From positions 868,001 through 932,000 of the forward strand of contig CP129491.1 of assembly GCA_030584105.1 (NCBI GenBank): a stretch of 64,000 bases of DNA, in the 5' to 3' direction. Origin of the DNA: UTCHB3 sp002050155 (GTDB lineage: Bacteria > Bacteroidota > Ignavibacteria > Ignavibacteriales > Ignavibacteriaceae). The notes below the pieces were generated by a model. The model was given only the letters and a program-made list of their open reading frames with translations, did not search any database and was not told where the DNA came from. Both the position numbers and the translations under genes were made by a program. Shown here piece after piece: positions 1 through 7,533 of the stretch (position 1 is its first letter; every line of letters begins with the position of its first letter).

Positions 1-958
1 GTTCTAACTGGTGCAACAAAAGGTCTTTTTCATACTTGTTCATTGATGATTCATCATCATCGTTACCGTACCAAAGGTCGGGGTAATACTGCTCAATCTC
101 AGAGGGGTATAACCCCGCAAATAGGGCGTTTCTGGAATATGAAGTAGCAGAGGGTAAGATACCGTAATAAAAGGTTTTATCTATTCTGAAGTCATCCTGT
201 AACAACTTCTCCATCACCATCCATTGGTCGTAACGAAGACAGTCCAAAACAAAGAAAAAGACCGGTGTATCATCCTCTTTAAGGGCAGGAATAACAAAAT
301 CGTTAACAATATCAACTGAGAGCACAGGCCGGTCAACTTTGTTCTTAGTGTGCACCCAGTTTTTGTAATTTTTTTCGATATACCTACTGAACTCTTTGTT
401 GCATTCTTTCTTTTGCTCGTTGAGGGTTTGCCGAAGCCCGATTTCCGGGTGTGCGTCTAACTCAATATCCCAATTTACAAGTTTAAGATAGATTTCAATC
501 CAATCCTGATGGTCGGGTTGGTTCGTTAAAAGGAAAGAAATTTGATTAAAATTTTGCAGGTAATCTTTTGCAACATACTCGGTTGAAATTTTCTTTTTTT
601 CAAGTATTTTCTTGCAAACCAGCAGAACCTGGCTTGGGTTAACCGGTTTGGTCAGGTAGTCATCTATTTTGCTCCCTATTGCATCAACCATAACCGATTC
701 TTCTTCGTTCTTCGTAACCATTACCACTGGAATGTTCGGGTTTTTATCTTTAATCTTAGCAAGCACTTCCAAGCCGCCTAATCCCGGCATCATTTCATCT
801 AAGAAAACAAGATCGACTTCAGATTCATCTATCGTCTCAAGTGCGTCTATACCGTTGGTTACCGTAAGAACATTGTATCCCTTTTCAGTAAGGAAAATAA
901 CATGTGAACGAAGAAGTTCAATCTCATCGTCCACCCATAATATTGTTTTTTGTTTCAT
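1..958 (-). CDS. porX: PorX-like response regulator with PglZ domain (3' end outside window)
   Basis: Reading leftward from the ATG at 958, 319 codons stay open to the window edge, so the C-terminus is missing. The N-terminal receiver domain shows the acidic pair D10-D11, the phospho-acceptor D54 (in LDEMMPG) and K104 (in LTKP). After a linker, residues from about 210 look like the start of a PglZ/alkaline-phosphatase-like domain (motif VLDCLRYDQW). This architecture is that of PorX, the response regulator that controls type IX secretion genes in Bacteroidota; usual length is roughly 520 residues. Family assignment is firm. The role in secretion control is known for the family and inferred here. 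A TAnnTTTG-like -10 element lies about 30 bp upstream. Confidence 0.85.
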   Translation of the reverse strand, partial: MKQKTILWVDDEIELLRSHVIFLTEKGYNVLTVTNGIDALETIDESEVDLVFLDEMMPGLGGLEVLAKIKDKNPNIPVVMVTKNEEESVMVDAIGSKIDDYLTKPVNPSQVLLVCKKILEKKKISTEYVAKDYLQNFNQISFLLTNQPDHQDWIEIYLKLVNWDIELDAHPEIGLRQTLNEQKKECNKEFSRYIEKNYKNWVHTKNKVDRPVLSVDIVNDFVIPALKEDDTPVFFFVLDCLRYDQWMVMEKLLQDDFRIDKTFYYGILPSATSYSRNALFAGLYPSEIEQYYPDLWYGNDDDESSMNKYEKDLLLHQLE

Positions 959-986
959 GGTCTCAAAATTTTAAGATTGGCGGAAT

Positions 987-994
987 CAAAATTA
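987..994 (-). promoter_or_regulatory. candidate Bacteroidetes-type -7 element for porX
   Basis: On the minus strand TAATTTTG matches the TAnnTTTG element used by the primary sigma factor of Bacteroidota, 28 bp before the porX ATG. No good TTTG partner sits 19-21 bp upstream, so this is only a candidate. Confidence 0.35.
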
Positions 995-1137
995 AGTAAT
1001 ATACACAAAATTTTGATACCAAAATGCCGTTACTAACTTCCAGCAAGATAACACAAGGTTTGCCGGGGTAACAGGAGACTTGGGGTAATTATACAACTTC
1101 AAACCAATATCTTCAGAGACAACAACTTTACATCCGG

Positions 1138-1189
1138 CAACTTAAAGCCAACATCATAAAGCAAACAACTTAAAGATAACATCATAAAG
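1138..1189. repeat. two imperfect 24-bp direct repeats in the porX/safE gap
   Basis: Positions 1138-1161 and 1166-1189 match at 22 of 24 bases, and a third partial copy follows. The region 959-1240 holds no gene. It looks like local tandem expansion downstream of the safE terminator. Confidence 0.6.
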
Positions 1190-1200
1190 CCAACATCTTA

Positions 1201-1232
1201 AAAGAAGCCAACAACAACAAGAAGGCTTCTTA
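1201..1232 (-). terminator. rho-independent terminator after safE
   Basis: Perfect 8-bp stem (AAGAAGCC at 1203-1210 with GGCTTCTT at 1225-1232) and a 14-nt loop. On the minus strand it is followed by a short T run. It begins 9 bp after the safE stop and would end the cco operon transcript. Confidence 0.6.
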
Positions 1233-1240
1233 ATAGCCGG

Positions 1241-1957
1241 TTAATAGTGCATTCCAGGATGAGAGTAATGCTCGATACTCTTTGAAGTGTCAAACTTTGG
1301 ACTGATAAACGGTATCCCGAGGTTTAATCCGCGGAGAATAAAAATAACCCCAAGCATAAAAGCCAGTGTAGGTATCAGTTTTCTGGAGTTAATTTTAGGC
1401 AGATATTTTCTTAATTGCGGCAGGAAAGAAAAAGCAAAAAGCGCAGGGATTGTGCCTAATCCGAACAAAAACATATACAAAGCACCCGTAAACGGAGAGC
1501 CTGATGTTACTGCCCCTGCTAAACCTGCATAAACCAAACCACACGGAAGGAAACCATTCACCAACCCAATAACGAAAAAAGGTTTGGAGTCCCCTCTTCT
1601 GATAACCCGTGAAAGCACCTCTTTTATCCGTTCATTGTAATTTCTCACGATTGATAACCTGCCCAAACGATTTTTGACCGATCTCGGCAAAATAATCCAA
1701 ACAACAATAAGGGCACCTATTAAGATAGTTGCACCCTGCTGCATTCCTGTAAGTTTTATGTGCGTTCCCAGTAAGCCAAAAATGGCACCAAGAAGCGCAT
1801 AAGTTACAGCTCTTCCAAGGTGATAAAAAGACCTTTGAGTAACCATTTTAACAGCACTTGCTCTGCCGGCACTTATAGCCAACACAATGGGCCCGCACAT
1901 CCCGATACAATGGAGACTACCAAATAAACCAAGCACGAAACCGGATAAAAGAAACAT
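1241..1957 (-). CDS. SafE/TauE-like (DsbD_2 family) membrane protein of the cbb3 cluster
   Basis: A 238-residue, mostly hydrophobic protein. It has two related motifs: an N-terminal GSLHCIGMCGP and a central NGFLPCGLVYAGLAGA, each with conserved Cys/Pro/Gly inside a membrane segment. This is the signature of the DsbD_2/COG2836 sulfite-exporter-like family. Members sit at the end of cbb3 oxidase clusters in Bacteroidota and are thought to help oxidase assembly, perhaps in copper or thiol handling. It is last in the operon, starting with ATG 2 bp after ccoH. The exact biochemical role is not established; the family call is confident. Confidence 0.8.
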   Translation of the reverse strand: MFLLSGFVLGLFGSLHCIGMCGPIVLAISAGRASAVKMVTQRSFYHLGRAVTYALLGAIFGLLGTHIKLTGMQQGATILIGALIVVWIILPRSVKNRLGRLSIVRNYNERIKEVLSRVIRRGDSKPFFVIGLVNGFLPCGLVYAGLAGAVTSGSPFTGALYMFLFGLGTIPALFAFSFLPQLRKYLPKINSRKLIPTLAFMLGVIFILRGLNLGIPFISPKFDTSKSIEHYSHPGMHY

Positions 1958-1959
1958 TT

Positions 1960-2406
1960 CTACTCTAAATAAATCCTTTTTTGAAAGAGATAGTCTTCTT
2001 TACCGTCGTTCAAATCGATAGTAACTTTCCAAACACCCCTACCCTGATTTGTCATATCAATAATTTGATTCCCTGCCTGGTCATAATTCACGGCAATTTC
2101 CTGATCTAAAACTCGCCGGTCCGGTTTATAAAGATGAATTTTCCCCGATGCTTTTATCCCGTAAAATGCAAAAGGATAGCTGATTTTTAAGTCATTTTTA
2201 ACTAAAGTGATAATCAGTGAATCTTTGTACTCTAATCCCCGCTTCAAACCTGCTATTTCATCTTCATATTTAAGTTCTTTTTCGTAGTAGTTGTCAGTAA
2301 CTAAATCAACTTTTTGCGAAAACGCAAACACCACGACAGAAATGGTTAATATTGTGAAGAGGACAAGAAATATTGCAATTCCGTGCCCCCAATGAAATTT
2401 ACTCAT
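1960..2406 (-). CDS. ccoH: FixH/CcoH family cbb3 oxidase assembly protein
   Basis: A 148-residue protein with one N-terminal membrane segment (about residues 8-30), then a periplasmic domain. The region DLVTDNYYEKELKYEDEI resembles the conserved start of FixH proteins. The ATG overlaps the ccoG stop (TAATG), which implies translational coupling. CcoH is a small single-span protein that stabilises the assembling cbb3 oxidase. The sequence outside the N-terminal part is poorly conserved in this family, so position in the cluster carries much of the call. Confidence 0.85.
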   Translation of the reverse strand: MSKFHWGHGIAIFLVLFTILTISVVVFAFSQKVDLVTDNYYEKELKYEDEIAGLKRGLEYKDSLIITLVKNDLKISYPFAFYGIKASGKIHLYKPDRRVLDQEIAVNYDQAGNQIIDMTNQGRGVWKVTIDLNDGKEDYLFQKRIYLE

Positions 2407-3818
2407 TATTTTTCCTCATACTTGCCAAGAAACGAAGTATTAACGGTTTTAATTTCTTCGCCGTTTTGATAAGCCGCAATTTGAATTTTAGTGTTCAATT
2501 CCTTCAGGTCATTTTTGTTTACCAAAAGCATGAATCTCCCCTCATACACTTCGAGTGGTTTAACTGTTGAATTGCCGCCGAGTATTTTAATTTCCGCCGG
2601 TAACCCTTTAACTTTCAGTTCGATTTTCTGGTCGTAAAAGGTTTTGTTAATAATATGGAAATTGTAAAGGTTACTAATCTTGTTATTAGGCTGATCCTGA
2701 TAGAGCATTCCGGGAGTTCTTAAAATGCTTACATCCAAATCGGTTCTGTTAATCATCAACACCGTAACAATAGAAACGAGAATAAAAAGTACAACCGAGT
2801 AAATCCAAACCCTTGCTGTAAAACTGAACCTTTTTCCGGTTCTCACTCCGGTGAGAGAATCTAACCTTATTAATCCTTTGGGTTTATCGATCTTTACCAT
2901 AACTTCGTCACAGGCGTCCATGCATGCCGTGCAGTTAACGCACTCCATCTGGATGCCATTTCTGATGTCAATCCCTGTCGGGCAGACATCCACACATAGG
3001 TGGCAATCAACACAATCACCTTTAGGTGGTTCATCCACTTCAATTTGTCTTGAAAGCCTGCCGCGCGGTTCTCCTCTTACAAAATCGTAAGTGACAGCCA
3101 GTGAGTTTTCATCAAGAAGCACCCCTTGAAGCCTGCCGTAGGGGCAAACCATAATGCAAGCCTGCTCGCGAAACCATGCAAAAATGAAAAAGAAAATTCC
3201 GGTGAAAGCATTCATAGCAAGAAAGCCCGCAGGGCGCTCAGCCGGTGAGGAAGAAACTATTTCTTTTACCTCATCTATTCCGACAAGGTATGCCATCACG
3301 GTGTGCGCAATCAGGTATGAAATGCCGAGAAATATAGCCCATTTAGCTCCCTTCTTCAGAATTTTTTCTTTGTTCCAGGGTGAAGAGGCTAATTTCCGCT
3401 GGTCTCTGAAATCACCTTCGATCCAATACTCGATTTTGCGGAACACCATTTCCATAAAAATAGTCTGGGGGCAGAGCCATCCGCAAAAAATTCGCCCATA
3501 AATCGCAGTGAACAGAATAACAAACACAACAAGAGCAACGAATGCCAGAAGAAAAATATGGAAATCGTAAGGACCGAAAAACATCCCGAAGATGATGAAT
3601 TTTCGCTCAAAAATATTAAATAAAAGCAACGGTTCACCATGTACTTTTATGAAAGGCATCCCAAACATAAAAGCCAGCAAAAATATGCTAAGAAGTGTTC
3701 TGGCGTTGTAGTACCATCCTTTCGGCTTCTTAGGGTAAATCCAGTTTCTTTTACCATCCTTCTTAACTGTACCGATCGAATCTCTGAAAGATTGATCTAA
3801 AAGTTCTTCGTTAGTCAT
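2406..3818 (-). CDS. ccoG: CcoG (RdxA/FixG) cbb3 oxidase accessory ferredoxin-like protein
   Basis: A 470-residue polyferredoxin membrane protein. Several membrane segments occupy roughly residues 40-230. Two 4Fe-4S motifs follow, CVDCHLCVDVCP near residue 268 and CVNCTACMDACD near residue 294. Then come one more membrane span and a C-terminal periplasmic Ig-like domain. An extra GWLCPQT motif lies near residue 115. Known members act in copper reduction and maturation of the cbb3 copper centre. The gene follows ccoP after a 273-bp gap that carries decayed ccoP tail copies, so it may have its own promoter there. It is coupled to ccoH by a TAATG overlap. Confidence 0.93.
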   Translation of the reverse strand: MTNEELLDQSFRDSIGTVKKDGKRNWIYPKKPKGWYYNARTLLSIFLLAFMFGMPFIKVHGEPLLLFNIFERKFIIFGMFFGPYDFHIFLLAFVALVVFVILFTAIYGRIFCGWLCPQTIFMEMVFRKIEYWIEGDFRDQRKLASSPWNKEKILKKGAKWAIFLGISYLIAHTVMAYLVGIDEVKEIVSSSPAERPAGFLAMNAFTGIFFFIFAWFREQACIMVCPYGRLQGVLLDENSLAVTYDFVRGEPRGRLSRQIEVDEPPKGDCVDCHLCVDVCPTGIDIRNGIQMECVNCTACMDACDEVMVKIDKPKGLIRLDSLTGVRTGKRFSFTARVWIYSVVLFILVSIVTVLMINRTDLDVSILRTPGMLYQDQPNNKISNLYNFHIINKTFYDQKIELKVKGLPAEIKILGGNSTVKPLEVYEGRFMLLVNKNDLKELNTKIQIAAYQNGEEIKTVNTSFLGKYEEK

Positions 3819-3908
3819 AGTATTCTCATCACACTGTTTATCAATCGAGCTTAGTCATAAATATTTTTCAAATCGTGGCTATTTTTGGCAGTTCGTGCGC
3901 CTTACCGG

Positions 3909-4055
3909 TTATTTTCCGGCTATTTTCGGTTTATTCTCAGGCATAGAATCAGACTTTACAGCAACTTGATTACTACTGAAGCCGATTTGCTCCGGCTACA
4001 GCAGAACCGGCATTTACCGCTACTTTCTAATCGCTGAATCAACCTTCTCACCTAC
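3909..4055 (-). repeat. decayed copies of the ccoP 3' end
   Basis: The ccoP/ccoG gap contains degenerate repeats of the last codons of ccoP. At 4020-4055 the bases encode VGEKVDSAIRK-stop, against AGAKADSAAKK-stop in ccoP, with about 27 of 36 bases identical. At 3973-4007 another piece encodes SAVAGAN. At 3909-3962 a third encodes AVKSDSM..AGK-stop, resembling the AKSDSA start of the tail. No start codon or complete ORF exists here. The first copy is clear, the others weak. Confidence 0.55.
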
Positions 4056-4091
4056 ATGCGAAAAAAATATTCAGGACAACCTATAGTAGAG

Positions 4092-5015
4092 CTACTTTTT
4101 AGCGGCAGAATCAGCCTTCGCACCCGCTGCAGCAGAGTCACTTTTTGCAGTATTTGCACTACCTTCACCACCGGCAGCTGCGTCATCTTTAAACAACTCA
4201 CCCTGCGGTTCTTTTGCGTTCGGTGGATTTGTTCCGTGAATAGATTTTATAAAACTGGCTATTTCTTCAATTTCTTCGGGGCTGATTAAAGCTTTCCAGG
4301 AAGGCATACCTTTATCTAAAACACCTTCAGTTATAACTTTGAAGATGTCACCAATTTTACCGCCATGGATCCAATAATCGTCAGTCAGGTTGGGGCCAAC
4401 CATCCCCTCCCCATTCTTCCCATGACAGGCAGCGCAACTTCTTTCAAAAATTTCTTTACCTTTCGCTAACGCAGCAGGGTCGGTTAACAACTTCACATTT
4501 TCCGCAGTAATAGAAGGCGCACCGCCGGCGGCACCCGAAACCTGTGCCTGCGCTAATTCTTCTTTGTACTCATCCAATTGTGAGGGCCCGTCAAGAACCT
4601 GGTAATATATCAGATACACCACCGCAAAAACAATAGTAAAGTAGAAAAGGTATTTCCACCACGGCGGCAGATCATTGTCAAGTTCTTTAATTCCGTCATA
4701 ATTATGATCCAGTAGCAGTTCTTCTTCGTCAACTTCAGATTTTGCACTCGAGCCTTTGGTAATAAACCTCCGAAGAAAGGCCTTTTCCTGCTCACCTGTA
4801 GTGTTTTGAGCGAAAAGAAAGATTAGTATCATTGCAATAACAAAGAGTAAAAAGATCAAAAACCCTTTGTGTATATAGGCATCAGCATCAAACCCGGCGT
4901 CGCCTTGTGCCAAAATGGGTGTTGCCATCACAATAATTGCCACCAACAGTTTTAACGGCGAAAATGTGGTTAAACCTCTAAATTTTCCGTTTTTTTCTTT
5001 TTTTGTGTTGTACAT
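4092..5015 (-). CDS. ccoP: cbb3-type cytochrome c oxidase subunit III (mono-haem CcoP)
   Basis: A 307-residue protein. It has an N-terminal membrane segment, a second at about residues 48-68, and the CcoP hallmark DNDLPPWWKYLFY leading into a third span near residues 118-140. A single class I cytochrome c domain carries CAACH near residue 193 and a distal Met within GMPSWK. Proteobacterial CcoP has two haem domains; the single-haem form is usual in this phylum. The C-terminal 40 residues are a low-complexity Ala/Ser/Asp/Lys tail. ATG at 5015 has a GAGGAAA ribosome site. It transfers electrons from cytochrome c to CcoO/CcoN. Confidence 0.93.
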   Translation of the reverse strand: MYNTKKEKNGKFRGLTTFSPLKLLVAIIVMATPILAQGDAGFDADAYIHKGFLIFLLFVIAMILIFLFAQNTTGEQEKAFLRRFITKGSSAKSEVDEEELLLDHNYDGIKELDNDLPPWWKYLFYFTIVFAVVYLIYYQVLDGPSQLDEYKEELAQAQVSGAAGGAPSITAENVKLLTDPAALAKGKEIFERSCAACHGKNGEGMVGPNLTDDYWIHGGKIGDIFKVITEGVLDKGMPSWKALISPEEIEEIASFIKSIHGTNPPNAKEPQGELFKDDAAAGGEGSANTAKSDSAAAGAKADSAAKK

Positions 5016-5031
5016 TTTTTCCTCTTAATCT

Positions 5032-5190
5032 CTAATCATCCAAGGGAATTTTCCCCATTTCATCGGCTTTCTTTTTTGGCATCTTAACCACATAATAAAT
5101 TACCAAGCCAAAAATTACTGCAAAAAATATTAAGCCGATTATTGGGAAAATTGTTATGCCTTCAATTGAAGACAACACATCTTTATGCAT
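5032..5190 (-). CDS. ccoQ: CcoQ/FixQ-like small cbb3 oxidase subunit
   Basis: A 52-residue ORF between ccoNO and ccoP, starting at ATG 5190 and stopping with TAG at 5032. It has one membrane segment (residues about 13-35: IFPIIGLIFFAVIFGLVIYY) and then a basic stretch (VVKMPKKKADEMGKIPLDD), the form of CcoQ. It starts 7 bp after the ccoNO stop and ends 16 bp before ccoP. CcoQ stabilises the core oxidase. The gene is easily missed because of its size; position, topology and spacing make it convincing. Confidence 0.85.
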   Translation of the reverse strand: MHKDVLSSIEGITIFPIIGLIFFAVIFGLVIYYVVKMPKKKADEMGKIPLDD

Positions 5191-5197
5191 CGTTTAC

Positions 5198-7324
5198 CTA
5201 TTTCTTAACTTGTTGATCGACTTTAATATCGGTTCCCAAGCGTTGCAGATACGCGATCAGCGCAATCAGTTCTTTATCGTGATCAATAGCTACGCCGGCT
5301 TTTTGTAAATCAAGTGAAATAGATTTTGCCTGCTTTTCCAGTTCAGCAAGCGCCTGATCTTCGTAACCCTCGGGGTATGGAACTCCAATACTGCGAAGTG
5401 TTGAGATTTTCTGCTTTGTGTGCGAAAGGTCAAGCTCGTTCTCTTCTAACCAAGGATATGGCGGCATTATGGAGCCGGGTGACATTCTAACCGGCTCGAT
5501 CATGTGATGATAGTGCCACGAGTTCGGGTACTTCCCGCCCACACGGTGAAGATCGGGCCCCGTACGCTTAGAACCCCACAGGAATGGATGATCGTAAACA
5601 AATTCACCGGCTTTTGAGTACTCGCCATAGCGCTCTGTTTCTGACCGGAAGGGCCTTATCATCTGGCTGTGGCAGTTGTTGCAGCCTTCACGGATGTAAA
5701 GATCTCTCCCTTCAAGTTCTAAAGGAGTGTAAGGCTTAACTGAAGCAATAGTCGGCACATTTGATTGAATCAGGAAAGTAGGCACGAACTCAACAATTCC
5801 GCCTATCAAAATAGCAATGGTGGAAAGTATCGTGAACTGAATCGGACGGCTTTCCAACCAGGAGTGAGCTTTTTTGCGTGTGAATTTATCCGTAAGTTTC
5901 TCCAACGGGGCTGCTTCAGCGGCTTCTTCAGCGAGGAAACTACCCTGTTTTGCCGTTTTATACAAGTTGTAAACCATCAGGAAAAGACTGCCAAAATAGA
6001 AAGTGCCGCCCAAAGCACGAATCATATACATAGGCAGAATTTGCATTGTTGTTTCCAAAAAGTTTGGATACTGAAGGATACCCTGAGGATTGAACTGTTT
6101 CCACATTAAACCCTGAGTTAGTGCGCTCCAGTACATCGAGGTTGCGTAAAAAACAATTCCGAGGAAACCGAGCCAAAAATGCCAGGTAGCAAGTTTTTTC
6201 GAATATAACTCAGTTCTCCACAATTTTGGAATCAAATAGTACAAAATACCGAAAGTTAAAAACCCGTTCCAGCCAAGGGCACCAATGTGGACATGCGCAA
6301 TTATCCAGTCAGTGTAATGTGCAAGAGCGCTCAGGTTTTTAAGTGAGAGCATGGGTCCTTCGAAAGTAGCCATACCATAAGCAGTTATGGCAACTAAGAA
6401 GAATTTCAGAACGGGTTCGTCGCGCACCCTGTCCCAAGCACCCCTTAAGGTTAATAAACCGTTGAGCATACCACCCCACGAAGGAGCAATCAACATAATT
6501 GAGAATGCAGTTCCGAGTGCCTGTGCCCAGTCAGGAAGTGCGGTGTATAAGAGGTGGTGAGGCCCTGCCCAAATATAGATAAAAATAAGTGACCAGAAGT
6601 GAATAATCGAAAGTCGATACGAGTAAACCGGTCTGCCCGCCGCTTTTGGCATGAAATAATACATCAACCCAAGGTAGGGTGTGGTTAAGAAAAATGCAAC
6701 TGCATTATGCCCATACCACCACTGAACTAAAGCATCCTGCACCCCGGCATACAGAGAATAGCTCTTGAAAAAGGATACCGGCACTTCAAACGAATTTACA
6801 ATGTGAAGAACCGCCACTGTAACGAAAGTGGCAATATAAAACCAAATAGCCACATACATGTGCTTTTCGCGCCGTTTTATAATCGTGCCGATCATGTTAA
6901 CGCCGAAAATCACCCAAACAATGGTGATAAGTATGTCAATAGGCCACTCTAATTCAGCATATTCTTTGCTTGAGTTCATACCCAACGGCAATGTAATTGC
7001 AGCGAGCAGGATAATCAGCTGCCAGCCCCAGAAGTGGGTGTAGCTTAAGAAATCTTTATACATTCTCGTTTTCAACAATCGCTGAAGCGAGTAGTACACA
7101 CCCATAAAAATACCATTACCTACAAAGGCAAAAACAACGGCGTTCGTGTGAAGAGGTCGTAACCTGCCGAAAGTTAACCATGGAAGATTTAAACTTAATG
7201 CCGGAACGAACAACTCGATGGCGATAAATAGCCCAACAAGCATACCAACAATGCCCCATGTGGCAGTTGCAAGTGCGAAGTATTTGACTATCCGATTGTC
7301 GTAACTGAATCTTTCAACTTGCAT
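5198..7324 (-). CDS. ccoNO: fused cbb3 cytochrome c oxidase subunits I and II (CcoN-CcoO)
   Basis: A 708-residue fusion. Residues 1 to about 470 are the polytopic haem-copper oxidase subunit CcoN, with conserved His-rich segments such as RLRPLHTNAVVF, WYGHNAVAFFLT, GPHHLLYT and DWIIAHVHIG. After a further span near residue 500, residues about 535-700 are the mono-haem cytochrome CcoO, with CNNCHSQ near residue 550 and MPPYPW near 620. It reduces oxygen at high affinity and pumps protons. The N-O fusion is common in Bacteroidota. ATG overlaps the ccoS stop by one base. Confidence 0.95.
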   Translation of the reverse strand: MQVERFSYDNRIVKYFALATATWGIVGMLVGLFIAIELFVPALSLNLPWLTFGRLRPLHTNAVVFAFVGNGIFMGVYYSLQRLLKTRMYKDFLSYTHFWGWQLIILLAAITLPLGMNSSKEYAELEWPIDILITIVWVIFGVNMIGTIIKRREKHMYVAIWFYIATFVTVAVLHIVNSFEVPVSFFKSYSLYAGVQDALVQWWYGHNAVAFFLTTPYLGLMYYFMPKAAGRPVYSYRLSIIHFWSLIFIYIWAGPHHLLYTALPDWAQALGTAFSIMLIAPSWGGMLNGLLTLRGAWDRVRDEPVLKFFLVAITAYGMATFEGPMLSLKNLSALAHYTDWIIAHVHIGALGWNGFLTFGILYYLIPKLWRTELYSKKLATWHFWLGFLGIVFYATSMYWSALTQGLMWKQFNPQGILQYPNFLETTMQILPMYMIRALGGTFYFGSLFLMVYNLYKTAKQGSFLAEEAAEAAPLEKLTDKFTRKKAHSWLESRPIQFTILSTIAILIGGIVEFVPTFLIQSNVPTIASVKPYTPLELEGRDLYIREGCNNCHSQMIRPFRSETERYGEYSKAGEFVYDHPFLWGSKRTGPDLHRVGGKYPNSWHYHHMIEPVRMSPGSIMPPYPWLEENELDLSHTKQKISTLRSIGVPYPEGYEDQALAELEKQAKSISLDLQKAGVAIDHDKELIALIAYLQRLGTDIKVDQQVKK

Positions 7325-7533
7325 TAATTGTGCTCCTTTTTCTCCTGATCATGTGTTTGAGAAGATGAATTATTGTTACTTTCTGAATTTTTAGGTTCGT
7401 CATCAAATAAAATCCTATAAGCCGGTGTAACCCGATCATCCATTTGACCCGATTTAACCGCCCACAGAAAAGCAATTAAAAAACCGGCGGCAACCAGCAA
7501 ACTTGCACCGATTAAAATGTAAACTGCACTCAT
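7324..7533 (-). CDS. ccoS: cbb3 oxidase maturation protein CcoS
   Basis: A 69-residue protein. An N-terminal membrane segment (residues 3-27) is followed by the family motif SGQMDDRVTPAYRILFDDE, then a hydrophilic tail rich in Asn, Ser and charged residues. CcoS is needed for cofactor insertion into the cbb3 oxidase. The gene overlaps ccoI by 4 bp (ATGA) and ccoNO by 1 bp, so the three are translationally coupled. Confidence 0.93.
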   Translation of the reverse strand: MSAVYILIGASLLVAAGFLIAFLWAVKSGQMDDRVTPAYRILFDDEPKNSESNNNSSSQTHDQEKKEHN

